Assembly: GCF_001792815.1 (NCBI RefSeq)
Contig: NZ_CP017674.1
Span: 310,001 to 374,000, forward strand
From: Microbacterium sp. BH-3-3-3
Lineage (GTDB): Bacteria; Actinomycetota; Actinomycetes; Actinomycetales; Microbacteriaceae
Direction: 5' to 3'
DNA length: 64,000 bases
Shown piece after piece: positions 19,674 to 30,000 of this stretch (positions within the stretch are counted from its first letter, which is position 1; each line of letters opens with the position of its first letter). Made by a program: the position numbers and the translations under genes. The notes beneath the pieces were generated by a model. The model saw only the letters and a list, made by a program, of their open reading frames with translations. It was not told the origin of the DNA and did not search any database.

Positions 19674-19742
19674 CGCATAAACGCTCTTCCTGCGCCTAAA
19701 CGCGCCGCCGTACCGTTTACGCGCAGGATCAGCGTTTATGCG
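19674..19742. repeat. Long imperfect inverted repeat (69 bp) between rpe and hisE
   Basis: A 29-nt arm at 19674-19702 (beginning CGCATAAACGCT, then CCTGCGC and TAAACG) matches the reverse complement of 19714-19742 at 26 of 29 positions, with an 11-nt loop. It is more AT-rich than its surroundings. It lies in the 323-bp rpe-hisE gap; the remaining gap is GC-rich, with CATCGCGTGTCGCCC repeated just upstream, and no gene is seen. Function unknown: terminator, operator pair or palindromic element. Confidence 0.85.
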
Positions 19743-19914
19743 AGGTGATGGGGGCACCCGGATGCCGTCACCGGGCCGGCAGGGGCGCTGACGGCCGCTC
19801 GGCCGTGCGTCGCCCCGCCCGCCGCACCCGCAGCCGGCACCGCCGCCGCCGCCCGCCGACCGCGCCGCCCCCGCCGCGCACCCCCCGCGGGCATCCCCAC
19901 CCCCGCCGACCCGA

Positions 19915-19920
19915 TACCCT
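19915..19920 (+). promoter_or_regulatory. -10 box TACCCT giving a leaderless hisE mRNA
   Basis: TACCCT ends exactly 6 nt before the GTG of hisE, matching the spacing of other leaderless genes here. Confidence 0.55.
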
Positions 19921-19926
19921 GGAACC

Positions 19927-20190
19927 GTGAAGACCTTCGACGACCTGTTCGCGGAACTCAGCGCCAAGGCCGTCGAGCGACCCGAGGGGTCCGGCACCGT
20001 CGCTCAGCTCGACGCGGGCGTGCACGCCATCGGCAAGAAGATCGTCGAAGAGGCCGCCGAGGTATGGATGGCCGCCGAGTACGAGTCCGACGCCGCCGCC
20101 GCCGAAGAGATCTCGCAGCTGCTCTACCACCTGCAGACGCTCATGCTGGCCAAGGGATTGTCGCTTGAGGACGTCTACCGACATCTCTGA
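19927..20190 (+). CDS. hisE: Phosphoribosyl-ATP diphosphatase
   Basis: An 87-residue all-alpha MazG-like enzyme that hydrolyses phosphoribosyl-ATP to phosphoribosyl-AMP, step two of histidine synthesis. The [17 protein letters not shown] helix carries the metal-binding acidic residues, followed by [18 protein letters not shown] 19927 begins [10 protein letters not shown] as in actinobacterial HisE. It is first in hisE-G-F-I. Confidence 0.93.
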   Translation: MKTFDDLFAELSAKAVERPEGSGTVAQLDAGVHAIGKKIVEEAAEVWMAAEYESDAAAAEEISQLLYHLQTLMLAKGLSLEDVYRHL

Positions 20191-20236
20191 GCCCCGCTCC
20201 TCCTCCCACAGCTCACCCCACACGAAAGCCCCCGTC

Positions 20237-21079
20237 ATGCTGCGAATCGCCGTGCCGAACAAGGGGTCGCTCGCCGAAACCGCCGCCGAGATGCTCTCGG
20301 AGGCCGGGTACACCGGACGACGCGATTCCAAAGACCTCTACACCGTCGACCCGGTCAACGAGGTCGAGTTCTTCTACCTCCGCCCCCGTGACATCGCGAC
20401 CTACGTCGGCTCCGGCGCGCTCGACGTCGGCATCACCGGCCGCGATCTTCTGCTCGATGCGCGCATGCCCGGCGCCCGCGAGGTCGAGTCGCTCGGCTTC
20501 GCCGGTTCCACGTTCCGTTTCGCCGGTCGCCCCGGACGTTTCACCGAGATCGCCGACATCGAGGGGCTCCGCGTCGCCACCGCCTACCCGGGCCTCGTCG
20601 ATGCGTTCCTCGACGAGCGCGGCATCGCCGTCGACATCGTGCCGCTCGACGGCGCGGTCGAGTCCGCCGTGCAGCTCGGAGTGGCGGATGCCGTGGCCGA
20701 CGTCGTCTCCACCGGCACGACGCTCCGTCAGGCGGGGCTCGAGATCTTCGGGCCCGTGCTGTTGCAGTCCGACGCTGTGCTGATCGCCGGCCCCGAAGAG
20801 GCCCCCGGCACCGAGACGCTGCTGCGGCGCCTGCGCGGCGTGCTCGCGGCCCGCAAGTACGTGCTGATCGACTACGACCTGCCGGCGGCGCTCGTCGAGC
20901 AGGCTGTCGCCGTGGCCCCGGGCCTGGAGTCGCCGACGATCTCGCCGCTGCGCGACCCCGAGTGGGTGGCGGTGCGGGTGATGAGCCCGCGCCGCGACGT
21001 GAACCAGGTCATGGACGCGCTGTACGCGATCGGCGCTCGCGCGATCCTCGTCACCGAGATCCTCGCCGCGAGGCTCTGA
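20237..21079 (+). CDS. hisG: ATP phosphoribosyltransferase (long form)
   Basis: A 280-residue enzyme for the first step of histidine synthesis (PRPP + ATP). It begins [16 protein letters not shown]; the PRPP loop is [16 protein letters not shown]. Residues after about 205 form the ACT-like regulatory domain of the long form, so histidine feedback inhibition is expected. ATG 20237 is the start that gives the standard N-terminus. The stop shares a base with the hisF start (TGATG). Confidence 0.94.
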   Translation: MLRIAVPNKGSLAETAAEMLSEAGYTGRRDSKDLYTVDPVNEVEFFYLRPRDIATYVGSGALDVGITGRDLLLDARMPGAREVESLGFAGSTFRFAGRPGRFTEIADIEGLRVATAYPGLVDAFLDERGIAVDIVPLDGAVESAVQLGVADAVADVVSTGTTLRQAGLEIFGPVLLQSDAVLIAGPEEAPGTETLLRRLRGVLAARKYVLIDYDLPAALVEQAVAVAPGLESPTISPLRDPEWVAVRVMSPRRDVNQVMDALYAIGARAILVTEILAARL

Positions 21080-21843
21080 TGACCCTCGCGCGTCGCGTCA
21101 TCCCGTGCCTCGACGTCGCGGGCGGCCGCGTCGTGAAGGGCGTCAACTTCCTCGACCTGCGCGACATGGGCGACCCCGTCGAGCTCGCGAAGCTCTACTT
21201 CGACCAGGGCGCCGACGAGGTCACGTTCCTCGACGTCACCGCCACGGTCGATGAGCGCTCGACGACCTACGACGTCGTCCGCCGCACCGCCGAGCAGGTG
21301 TTCATCCCCCTCACCGTCGGCGGGGGAGTGCGCTCGGCCGACGATGTCGCCCGACTGCTGTCGGTCGGCGCCGACAAGATCGGCGTGAACTCCGCTGCGA
21401 TCGCCCGCCCCGCCCTCATCGACGAGATCGCCGACCGCTTCGGCGCGCAGGTGATCGTGCTCTCGCTCGACGTCAAGCGGGCGGCATCCACCCCCTCGGG
21501 TTTCGTGGTGACCACGCACGGCGGCCGCACCGAGACCACTCTCGACGCCCTCGAGTGGGCGCGTGAGGCCGTCGAACGCGGGGCCGGCGAGCTGTTGGTC
21601 AACTCGATCGATGCCGACGGCACGAAGCAGGGCTTCGACCTCGAACTCGTCCGCCTGATGCGTCAGGTGGCGGCCGTGCCCGTCATCGCCTCGGGCGGCG
21701 CGGGAGCACTGGAGCACTTCGCCCCGGCGGTGCAGGCCGGCGCAGACGCCGTGCTCGCGGCATCCGTCTTCCACTCCGGTCAGCTGACCGTGGGTCAGGT
21801 CAAAGACGCGATGGCGTCCGAGGGGATCGAGGTGCGCCGGTGA
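21079..21843 (+). CDS. hisF: Imidazole glycerol phosphate synthase cyclase subunit
   Basis: A 254-residue TIM barrel that uses ammonia from HisH to make IGP and AICAR. The two catalytic aspartates lie in [16 protein letters not shown] and LSLDVKR; the phosphate sites are TVGGGVRS and ASGGAG. hisH is not in this cluster. It is tightly coupled to hisG and hisI. Confidence 0.95.
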   Translation: MTLARRVIPCLDVAGGRVVKGVNFLDLRDMGDPVELAKLYFDQGADEVTFLDVTATVDERSTTYDVVRRTAEQVFIPLTVGGGVRSADDVARLLSVGADKIGVNSAAIARPALIDEIADRFGAQVIVLSLDVKRAASTPSGFVVTTHGGRTETTLDALEWAREAVERGAGELLVNSIDADGTKQGFDLELVRLMRQVAAVPVIASGGAGALEHFAPAVQAGADAVLAASVFHSGQLTVGQVKDAMASEGIEVRR

Positions 21844-22178
21844 GCGTCGACCGCGTGAAGTACGACGCCGACGGTCTCGTCGCCGCCGTCATCCAGCAGT
21901 TCGACTCGCGCGAGGTCTTGATGGTCGGATGGATGGATGCCGAGGCCCTCAGCCGTACGCTGACCACCGGCCGGGTGACCTTCTGGTCTCGCTCGCGTCA
22001 GGAGTATTGGCGCAAGGGCGACACGTCCGGCCACATCCAGCTCGTGAAGGGCGCGCGCCTCGACTGCGACGGCGACACCCTGCTCATCGAGGTCGACCAG
22101 ATCGGCGCCGCGTGCCACACGGGCGACCACACCTGCTTCGACGCCGACGACCTGCAGCCGGTCGTGGGGGAGCGGTGA
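21840..22178 (+). CDS. hisI: Phosphoribosyl-AMP cyclohydrolase
   Basis: A 112-residue zinc enzyme opening the purine ring of PR-AMP. Motifs: [31 protein letters not shown], the acidic DCDGDTLL and zinc cysteines in [13 protein letters not shown] 21840 overlaps the hisF stop (GTGA); its stop overlaps the next gene by one base. Confidence 0.95.
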   Translation: MSVDRVKYDADGLVAAVIQQFDSREVLMVGWMDAEALSRTLTTGRVTFWSRSRQEYWRKGDTSGHIQLVKGARLDCDGDTLLIEVDQIGAACHTGDHTCFDADDLQPVVGER

Positions 22179-22765
22179 TGCGTCGCGCCCGATCGATGTC
22201 GGTCCTCGCGATGCTGCTGGCCGGAGCCATCGGCGTCATCTCGTCGACGCAGACGTGGATCGATGTCACCCTCGACGACGGCGCGCAGCAGACGCTCGCG
22301 GTGCCCGGCGCCGAGGCGCTCCCGGTGCTCACCCCGCTGAGCCTCGCCGCCCTCGCGTTGGGAGCGGCTCTCTCGATCGTCGGCCCCGTCCTGCGCTATG
22401 TCTTCGGTGCCCTGGGTCTCGCGATCGCCGCGCTCGTCGGGTTCGGCACCGTTCAGATGCTCGTGGCCACGCCCGTCTCGGCGACCGCCGCCACGGTCAC
22501 CGACGCCACCGGCATCTCGGGAACGGATGCCGTGGCCGCGCTCGTGTCGAACCTGTCGCTCACCCCGTGGCCCGCGGTGACGCTGCTCGCACAGGTCGTG
22601 CTGGCCGCTGCCGCCGTCTTCACCCTCGTCACCGCGCGCGGCTGGACGTCGGGCGCGAGCCGTAAGTACCGCACCGCGACCGAGGCGGGGGCCGACACCG
22701 GCCGCCCCCACGACGCGATCGACTCGTGGGACGATCTGTCGCGCGGCGACGACCCCACGGCCTGA
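22178..22765 (+). CDS. Trp-operon-associated membrane protein (TIGR02234-like)
   Basis: A 195-residue protein with about four membrane segments (near residues 8-24, 50-66, 72-95 and 125-152) and a polar acidic C-terminus (DSWDDLSRGDDP). The early TWIDVTL after the first helix and the position between hisI and trpC match the actinobacterial family of conserved trp-operon membrane proteins; its role is unknown. In relatives trpE commonly lies between hisI and this gene; here the two overlap by one base and trpE is absent. Confidence 0.82.
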   Translation: MRRARSMSVLAMLLAGAIGVISSTQTWIDVTLDDGAQQTLAVPGAEALPVLTPLSLAALALGAALSIVGPVLRYVFGALGLAIAALVGFGTVQMLVATPVSATAATVTDATGISGTDAVAALVSNLSLTPWPAVTLLAQVVLAAAAVFTLVTARGWTSGASRKYRTATEAGADTGRPHDAIDSWDDLSRGDDPTA

Positions 22766-22894
22766 TCCGTCGCGCGGCGGCCGGGTCGAGACCGACCTCG
22801 CGACATCGAGACGTCGGGACCGGGGAGACGCTCGCGCTTCGATAGACTTGGTCCACGCTTTCCCCCGCGCCCGCGCGCGACTGTAAGGAGCCCC

Positions 22895-23125
22895 ATGAGC
22901 AACCCCATCGGCGATCCCGGCCACGGACACTCGCCCGCCGCCTGGACGGCCGTGATCATCATGCTCGCCGCCTTCGCGTTCGGCACGCTGTTCTTCTGGC
23001 TCGACTTGCCCGTGCTCGTGTGGGCCTCGGTGGGTCTGCTCGTCGTCGGCGCCATCGTGGGCTGGGCCATGTCCAAGGCCGGCTACGGCGCGAACGGCGC
23101 GAAGTCCAACCCGAAGGCGCACTGA
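22895..23125 (+). CDS. Small HGxxPAAW-type membrane protein (DUF6704-like) upstream of trpC
   Basis: A 76-residue protein with the diagnostic HGHSPAAW motif at residues about 9-16, then two membrane helices and a short basic tail. Such proteins are found before trpC in many actinobacteria; no function is known. TAAGGAG precedes ATG 22895, and a TAGACT -10 box lies near 22842, so trpC-B-A may have its own promoter here. No Trp-rich leader peptide is visible. Confidence 0.85.
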   Translation: MSNPIGDPGHGHSPAAWTAVIIMLAAFAFGTLFFWLDLPVLVWASVGLLVVGAIVGWAMSKAGYGANGAKSNPKAH

Positions 23126-23127
23126 CC

Positions 23128-23904
23128 GTGCTGGCCGATCTCACGGCCGGGGCAGTCGAAGACGCGCAGAAGCGCGAAAGCACGCGCTCTATGGCGTCGG
23201 TCGAGCGCGACGCGCTCGCACAGACGCCGGCGCGTGACGCTCTGGCGCTGCTCGCCCCCGCCGACCGGGTGAAGATCATCGCCGAGGTCAAGCGCGCGAG
23301 CCCCTCGCGCGGCGATCTCGCCGACATCCCCGACCCCGCGCTCCAGGCCCGGCTGTACGAGCAGGGCGGCGCCTCGGCGATCTCGGTGCTCACCGAGGGC
23401 CGCAAGTTCAAGGGAAGCCTCGCCGATCTCGAAGCCGTCCGCGCGGCGGTCGACGTGCCGGTCCTGCGCAAGGACTTCATCGCCACGCCGTACCAGGTGC
23501 TCGAGGCCCGCGCATCGGGCGCCGACCTGGTGCTGCTGATCGTCGCCGCGCTCGACCAGAAGACGCTGGGTGAGCTGTACACGCTCACGAACGAGCTCGG
23601 GATGACCGCCCTCGTCGAGACGCACTCGGCCGACGAGCTGGAGCGCGCCGCCGACATCGGAGCCAGGCTCATCGGCGTCAACGCCCGCAACCTCTCGACC
23701 TTCGAGCTCGACCGCGACCTGTTCGGCTCCCTCGCCGATCGCTTCCCGGCCGACGCGACCAAGATCGCCGAATCGGCCGTGCTCACCCCCGCCGATGTGG
23801 CTCACTACCGCACTGCGGGTGCGGACGTCGTGCTCGTGGGCGAGGCCCTCGTCACCGGCGACCCCGTCGCCACGCTCCGCGCGTTCCTCCAGGAGACCTC
23901 ATGA
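23128..23904 (+). CDS. trpC: Indole-3-glycerol phosphate synthase
   Basis: A 258-residue TIM barrel converting CdRP to indole-3-glycerol phosphate. Motifs: [46 protein letters not shown] and [13 protein letters not shown] 23128 lies 2 nt after the previous stop. The end overlaps trpB by ATGA. Confidence 0.94.
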   Translation: MLADLTAGAVEDAQKRESTRSMASVERDALAQTPARDALALLAPADRVKIIAEVKRASPSRGDLADIPDPALQARLYEQGGASAISVLTEGRKFKGSLADLEAVRAAVDVPVLRKDFIATPYQVLEARASGADLVLLIVAALDQKTLGELYTLTNELGMTALVETHSADELERAADIGARLIGVNARNLSTFELDRDLFGSLADRFPADATKIAESAVLTPADVAHYRTAGADVVLVGEALVTGDPVATLRAFLQETS

Positions 23905-25244
23905 CCACCGTGCGCGATCAGAAGCTGCGCGGTCAGAAGGGGCCGTTCTTCGGCGACTTCGGCGGCCGCTACATGCCCGAATCGCTCATCGCCGCAATCG
24001 ACGAGCTCACCGCGGTCTACGAGTCGGCGATGGCCGACCCGGCCTTCCACACCGAGCTGACCGCGCTGCTGCACGATTACGCGGGCCGCCCCTCGGTCCT
24101 CACCGAGGTGCCGCGCTTCGCCGAGCACGCCGGCGGCGCGCGGATCTTCCTCAAGCGCGAAGACCTCAACCACACCGGCTCGCACAAGATCAACAACGTG
24201 CTCGGCCAGGCTCTGCTCACCAAGCGCCTGGGCAAGACGCGCGTGATCGCCGAGACCGGCGCCGGCCAGCACGGCGTCGCCACCGCGACCGCCGCGGCCC
24301 TGTTCGGCCTCGAGTGCGTCGTGTACATGGGCGAAGTCGACACCGAGCGTCAGGCCTTGAACGTCGCCCGCATGCGACTGCTCGGCGCCGAGGTCGTGCC
24401 CGTCACGACCGGCTCGCGCACGCTGAAGGACGCCATCAACGAGGCGTACCGCGACTGGGTGGCCTCGGTCGAGACGACCAACTACATCTTCGGCACCGCC
24501 GCGGGCCCGCACCCGTTCCCCGCAATGGTGCGCGACTTCCAGAAGATCATCGGCGAAGAGACGCGCGCGGAATTCCTCGAGCGCCTCGGCCGCCTCCCCG
24601 ACGCCGTCTTCGCCTGCGTCGGCGGCGGATCCAACGCGATCGGCATGTTCGACGCGTTCCTCGACGACGAGGGCGTCGCGCTCTACGGCGTCGAAGCCGC
24701 CGGTGACGGCGTCGACACGCCCAAGCACGCGGCATCCATCGGCCGGGGGCGCCCCGGCGTGCTGCACGGCGCGCGCACCTACGTGCTGCAGGACGAAGAC
24801 GGGCAGACCACCGAGTCGCACTCGATCTCGGCGGGTCTCGACTACCCGGGCGTCGGCCCCGAGCACGCGTGGCTCGCCGACATCGGCCGGGCGCAGTACA
24901 TCCCCGCCACCGACGACGAGGCCATGCAGGCCCTGCGCCTGCTGTCGCGCACCGAGGGCATCATCCCCGCCATCGAGTCGGCGCACGCCCTCGCCGGAGC
25001 GCTGCGCGTGGGGCGCGAGCTGGGCCCCGACGCCATCATCGCGATCAACCTCTCGGGGCGCGGCGACAAAGACATGGACACCGCCGCGCGCTACTTCGAC
25101 CTGTACGACGCCGAGCACGCGACCGAGGGCCCCGAGGGCGGCGCGCAGACGCACGCCGCAGAGACCGTGGCCGCGGCCCCGGGTTCGCCCGTCGAGGTCA
25201 CGCCGGCTCCGGATGCCGCCAGCGGTGCGGGAGTGGAGCTGTGA
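23901..25244 (+). CDS. trpB: Tryptophan synthase beta subunit
   Basis: A 447-residue PLP enzyme condensing indole and serine. PLP lysine K96 lies in [13 protein letters not shown]; the phosphate loop is [12 protein letters not shown], and ETGAGQHG is present. The normal core ends near residue 400 ([13 protein letters not shown]). About 45 further residues, rich in Ala, Pro, Glu and Thr ([13 protein letters not shown] at the end), look disordered and are not needed for catalysis. It is coupled to trpC and trpA by ATGA and GTGA. Confidence 0.95.
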   Translation: MTTVRDQKLRGQKGPFFGDFGGRYMPESLIAAIDELTAVYESAMADPAFHTELTALLHDYAGRPSVLTEVPRFAEHAGGARIFLKREDLNHTGSHKINNVLGQALLTKRLGKTRVIAETGAGQHGVATATAAALFGLECVVYMGEVDTERQALNVARMRLLGAEVVPVTTGSRTLKDAINEAYRDWVASVETTNYIFGTAAGPHPFPAMVRDFQKIIGEETRAEFLERLGRLPDAVFACVGGGSNAIGMFDAFLDDEGVALYGVEAAGDGVDTPKHAASIGRGRPGVLHGARTYVLQDEDGQTTESHSISAGLDYPGVGPEHAWLADIGRAQYIPATDDEAMQALRLLSRTEGIIPAIESAHALAGALRVGRELGPDAIIAINLSGRGDKDMDTAARYFDLYDAEHATEGPEGGAQTHAAETVAAAPGSPVEVTPAPDAASGAGVEL

Positions 25245-26032
25245 CCTCTCGCGTCGCCGCAGCCATCGAGGCCGCCCACGCCGAGGGCCGGGGCGCCTTC
25301 GTCGGCTACCTGCCCGCGGGCTTCCCCGACGTCGCCACGAGCATCGAGGCCGCTGTGGCGCTGGCCGATGCCGGCGCCGACGTCATCGAGCTCGGCCCGC
25401 CCTACAGCGATCCCGTCATGGACGGCCTCGTCATCCAGGAGGCCACCCAGACGGCGCTGGCGAACGGGTTCCGCATGCGCGACCTGTTCACGATCATCCG
25501 CGAGGTCACCGCGCGCACCGACGTGCCGGTGCTCGTCATGACGTACTGGAACCTCGTCGAGCAGTACGGCGTCGACCGCTACGCCGACGACCTCGTCGGC
25601 GCCGGGGGAGCGGGGCTCATCACCCCCGACATCACCCCGGATGCCGCGGCCGAGTGGATCGCCGCGAGCGAGCGCACCGGCCTCGACCGGGTGTTCCTCG
25701 CCGCACCGACGTCGTCCGACGACCGCCTGAGAATGATCGTCGAGGCCTCCACCGGCTTCGTCTACACCGTCTCGACCATGGGGATCACGGGCGAGCGCAC
25801 CCAGCTCGACGCCGCGGCACGTGACCTGGTCGCGCGGCTCCGCGCGTTCGGCGCCACGCACGCGTGCGTCGGCATCGGCATCTCCAACGCCGCCCAGGTG
25901 GCGGGCGTGGTCGAGTACGCCGATGGCGCGATCGTGGGCACGGCCCTGGTCAAGGCGCTCCGCGACGGCGGCGTCGAAGGGTTGTCCACCCTTGCTCGCG
26001 AGCTGTCCGCGGGTGCCGTGCAGCGCGCTTAG
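25241..26032 (+). CDS. trpA: Tryptophan synthase alpha subunit
   Basis: A 263-residue TIM barrel cleaving indole-3-glycerol phosphate to indole for TrpB. The catalytic Glu and Asp lie in [16 protein letters not shown]; the phosphate sites are [10 protein letters not shown] and [13 protein letters not shown] 25241 overlaps the trpB stop. The TAG stop at 26030-26032 is part of the TAGACT -10 box of lgt. Confidence 0.94.
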   Translation: MTSRVAAAIEAAHAEGRGAFVGYLPAGFPDVATSIEAAVALADAGADVIELGPPYSDPVMDGLVIQEATQTALANGFRMRDLFTIIREVTARTDVPVLVMTYWNLVEQYGVDRYADDLVGAGGAGLITPDITPDAAAEWIAASERTGLDRVFLAAPTSSDDRLRMIVEASTGFVYTVSTMGITGERTQLDAAARDLVARLRAFGATHACVGIGISNAAQVAGVVEYADGAIVGTALVKALRDGGVEGLSTLARELSAGAVQRA

Positions 26033-26035
26033 ACT
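26030..26035 (+). promoter_or_regulatory. -10 box TAGACT overlapping the trpA stop, for lgt
   Basis: TAGACT ends 7 nt before the ATG of lgt. The trpA stop codon TAG is its first half. It implies a nearly leaderless lgt transcript independent of the trp genes. Confidence 0.55.
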
Positions 26036-26042
26036 CGTCAGC

Positions 26043-27047
26043 ATGACGTTCGCCCTCTCGAGCGCCGCCTCCGGCGTGCTCGCCAGCATCCCGAGCCCGA
26101 CGATCTCCTACGTCGACCTGGGTCCGCTCCGCATCCACTTCTATGCCCTGTGCATCGTCGCGGGAATCATCGTCGCGATCTTCCTCACGAACGCGCGTCT
26201 GACGCGTCGTGGCGCCGAGAAGTGGGTCGTCATCGACATCTGCCTGCTGGCGGTCCCGCTCGCGATCGTGGTCGCACGCATCTACCACGTCGTCACGCAC
26301 CCGGGCTTCTACTTCGGTCCGGGATCCAACCCGTGGAACATCACCGAGCCGGGCTCCGTGTGGGCCATCTGGGAGGGCGGCATCGCCATCTACGGCGCAC
26401 TGATCGGTGGCGCCATCGGCGCGTTCCTCGGCTGCAAGTGGACCGGCATCCGGTTCTGGACCTTCGCCGACGCACTCGCTCCCGGGCTCATCATCGCCCA
26501 GGCCATGGGCCGCTTCGGCAACTGGTTCAACCAGGAGCTCTTCGGTCAGCCCACCGACCTTCCCTGGGGCCTCGAAATCGCCGCGGGCAACCCGGCCATC
26601 CCCGTCGGACTGCCAACCGGCACGCTTTTCCAGCCGACCTTCCTCTACGAAGTCATCTGGAACCTGCTCGGCGCCGCCGTCATCCTGTGGGCGGGAAAGC
26701 GCTTCACCCTGCAGTGGGGCAAGCAGTTCGCGATCTACCTCGTCTGGTACTCCGCGGGCCGCATCGTCTGGGAATCCATCCGAATCGACCCCAGCGAGAT
26801 CATCCTGGGCCTGCGCACGAACGTCTGGGCGGCCATCTTCGGCGTCGTCCTGGGCATCGTGATCTTCGCCGTGCAGTCGCGTCGTCACCTCGGTCTGGAG
26901 CCGTCGCCCTACGTCCCCGGTCGCGAGAGCAAGGCTCCCGGGGCTGTAGACTCAGGCGACCCTTCTGACTTCGTCGACGTGAGCGAGCCGCCCGCGACGA
27001 GCGACACCGTCGGCACCAGCGCCACAAGCAGCCCCGCCACGAACTAA
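26043..27047 (+). CDS. lgt: Prolipoprotein diacylglyceryl transferase
   Basis: A 334-residue membrane enzyme adding diacylglycerol to the lipobox cysteine of prolipoproteins. About seven membrane segments and the Lgt signature [13 protein letters not shown] are visible, with the conserved HFYALCI early and [13 protein letters not shown] late. The last about 55 residues are polar and Ser/Thr/Asp-rich. Lipoproteins in this window (44196, 52343) are likely substrates. A TAGACT box inside the 3' end (near 26946) could serve gltB. Confidence 0.94.
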   Translation: MTFALSSAASGVLASIPSPTISYVDLGPLRIHFYALCIVAGIIVAIFLTNARLTRRGAEKWVVIDICLLAVPLAIVVARIYHVVTHPGFYFGPGSNPWNITEPGSVWAIWEGGIAIYGALIGGAIGAFLGCKWTGIRFWTFADALAPGLIIAQAMGRFGNWFNQELFGQPTDLPWGLEIAAGNPAIPVGLPTGTLFQPTFLYEVIWNLLGAAVILWAGKRFTLQWGKQFAIYLVWYSAGRIVWESIRIDPSEIILGLRTNVWAAIFGVVLGIVIFAVQSRRHLGLEPSPYVPGRESKAPGAVDSGDPSDFVDVSEPPATSDTVGTSATSSPATN

Positions 27048-27099
27048 TTCTCCGGGCCGACGTCGTCCCATTCGAAGCATCAACGTGAGGACGGTTGAT

Positions 27100-30000
27100 A
27101 TGGCTTCCAGCCTGCGTTCCGACACCGTCGGAGGAACGTTCCCGGTCCGCCAGGGAATGTACGACCCGTCGTTCGAGAAAGACGCCTGTGGCCTCGCCAT
27201 GGTCGCGACTCTCCGCGGCGTGGCCGGCCACGACATCATCGATCTGGCGCTGACGGCGCTGCGCAACCTCGAGCACCGTGGGGCCATCGGCTCCGACGCG
27301 GGCACGGGCGACGGTGCCGGCATCCTCACCCAGATGCCCGACGCCTTCCTGCGCGCCGTCGTCGACTTCGACCTGCCGCCGGTGGGGGAGTACGCCGCCG
27401 GCATGGTCTTCCTGCCGCTCGGCCACGACGAGCGCGCGGCGATGAAGGCGGGGATCGAAGAGATCGCCCGCCACGAGAACCTCGAGGTCCTCGGCTGGCG
27501 TGAGGTCCCCGTCGAGCACGAGAACCTCGGCAAGCTCGCCTACGAGGCCCGGCCCGCCTTCGAGCAGCTGTTCATCGCGCGCCCGGCCGTCGGCGATCAG
27601 CCCGCCCTCTCGGGGATCGAGCTCGACCGCCGCGTGTACCGCCTGCGCAAGCGCGCACGCCACGAGATCGACGCGTACTTCGTGTCGCTGTCGAGCCGCA
27701 CGCTCGGCTACAAGGGCATGGTCACGACCCTGCAGCTCGAGCCGTTCTACCCCGACCTGTCGGACGAGCGCTTCGTCTCGGAGCTCGCCGTCGTGCACTC
27801 GCGGTACTCCACCAACACGTTCCCGTCGTGGCCGCTCGCGCAGCCGCTGCGCATGCTCGCGCACAACGGCGAGATCAACACGGTCAAGGGCAACCGCAAC
27901 TGGATGCGCGCGCGCCAGTCGCAGCTCGAGTCCGAGCTCATCGGCGACGTGCGTCCGCTGCTGCCGATCTGCACCGAGGGTGCCAGCGACTCGGCCTCGT
28001 TCGACGAGGTGCTCGAGCTGCTCACGCTCACCGGGCGCAGCCTCCCGCACGCGATCATGATGATGGTCCCCGAGGCGTACGAGAAGCAGGCCACGATCGA
28101 CCCCGATCTGCGCGCCTTCTACGACTACCACTCCATGCAGATGGAGCCCTGGGACGGCCCCGCCGCCCTCATCTTCACCGACGGCACGGTCGTCGGCGCC
28201 ACGCTCGACCGCAACGGCCTTCGCCCGGGTCGCTGGACCGAGACCACCGACGGCCTCGTCGTGATCGGTTCCGAGACCGGCGTGCTCGATTTCGCGCCCG
28301 AGCGCATCAAGCGTCGCGGCCGGCTGCAGCCCGGTCGCATGTTCCTCGTCGACACGGCCCAGCGCCGCATCGTCGAAGACGAAGAGATCAAGGCCGAGCT
28401 CGCGAGCCTGCAGCCGTGGGGCGAGTGGGTCGACAAGGGCCGCGTCAAGCTCAGCGAGCTGCCCGAGCGCGAGCACATCGTGCACCCGATCGCCTCGATC
28501 ACCCGCCGCCAGCGCACCTTCGGCTACACCGAAGAAGAGGTGCGCATCCTGCTCACCCCCATGGGTCAGGGTGGCGCCGAGCCCCTCGGCGCCATGGGCA
28601 GCGACGCGCCCGTCGCCGTGCTGAGCGACCGTCCGCGCATGCTGTTCGACTACTTCTCGCAGCAGTTCGCGCAGGTCACCAACCCGCCGCTCGACTCGAT
28701 CCGCGAAGAAGTCGTCACCTCGCTGTCGCTGGGTCTCGGTCCGGAGCGCAACCTGCTCGACTGGGGACCCGACCACACCCGCACGGTCACGCTCGACTTC
28801 CCCGTGATCGACAACGACGAGCTCGCCAAGATCCAGCACATCGACACCGCCCTGCGCGGACGGTCGTCGGTGACGATCCGCGGTCTGTACCGCGTCGAGG
28901 CCGGTCACAAGGGGCTGCAGAAGCGTCTGACGCAGATGTGCAGCGAGGTCGACCAGGCGATCGAAGACGGTGCCGAGTTCATCGTGCTCAGCGACCGCGA
29001 CTCGAACAAGGACCTCGCTCCGATCCCGTCACTGCTCATGCTGGCCGCCGTGCACCACCACCTCATCCGCAAAGAGACGCGCATGAAGGTGGGGCTGGTC
29101 GTCGAGGCCGGCGACGTGCGCGAGGTGCACCACGTGGCGACCCTCATCGGGTACGGCGCATCGGCGGTGAACCCCTACCTGGCGATGGAGACTGTCGAGT
29201 ACCTCGTGCGGGCGGGCTTCATCACCGGCGTCACGCCGCAGAAGGCCGTCAAGAACCTGATCTACGCGCTCGGCAAGGGCGTGCTGAAGATCATGTCGAA
29301 GATGGGCATCTCGACGGTGTCGTCGTACGCCGGCGCCCAGGTCTTCGAGGCCGTGGGCCTGTCGCGCGACTTCGTCGACGCGTACTTCACCGGCACCGAG
29401 TCCAAGCTCGGTGGTGTCGGACTCGACGTCATCGCCGCCGAGAACGCCTCGCGCCACGAGTACGCCTACCCCCAAGACGCCGCGGCGCGCGCGCACGAGC
29501 GCCTGTGGACCGGCGGCGAGTACCAGTGGCGTCGCGACGGTGCCCCGCACCTGTTCAACCCCGACACGGTGTTCCGCCTGCAGCACGCCACGCGCGAGCG
29601 CCGCTACGACATCTTCCGCGAGTACACGCATCTCATCGACGACCAGGCGCACGAGCTCAAGACGCTCCGCGGCCTGTTCTCGTTGCGCACCGACGTGCGT
29701 CCGCCCGTGCCGATCGACGAGGTCGAACCGGTCTCGGCGATCGTGAAGCGCTTCTCGACCGGTGCGATGAGCTACGGCTCGATCTCGAAAGAGGCGCACG
29801 AGGTCCTGGCGGTCGCCATGAACCGGATCGGCGGCAAGTCGAACACCGGCGAGGGCGGAGAAGACGTCGACCGCCTGCTCGACCCCGAGCGTCGCAGCGC
29901 CATCAAGCAGGTGGCATCCGGTCGGTTCGGTGTGACGAGCCTGTACCTCACCCAGGCCGAGGACATCCAGATCAAGCTCGCCCAGGGCGCGAAGCCCGGC

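Noticed and set aside
22766..22894. Tryptophan attenuator or leader peptide before trpC
   Set aside because: No ATG/GTG-led short ORF with Trp codons and no alternative hairpins could be found.
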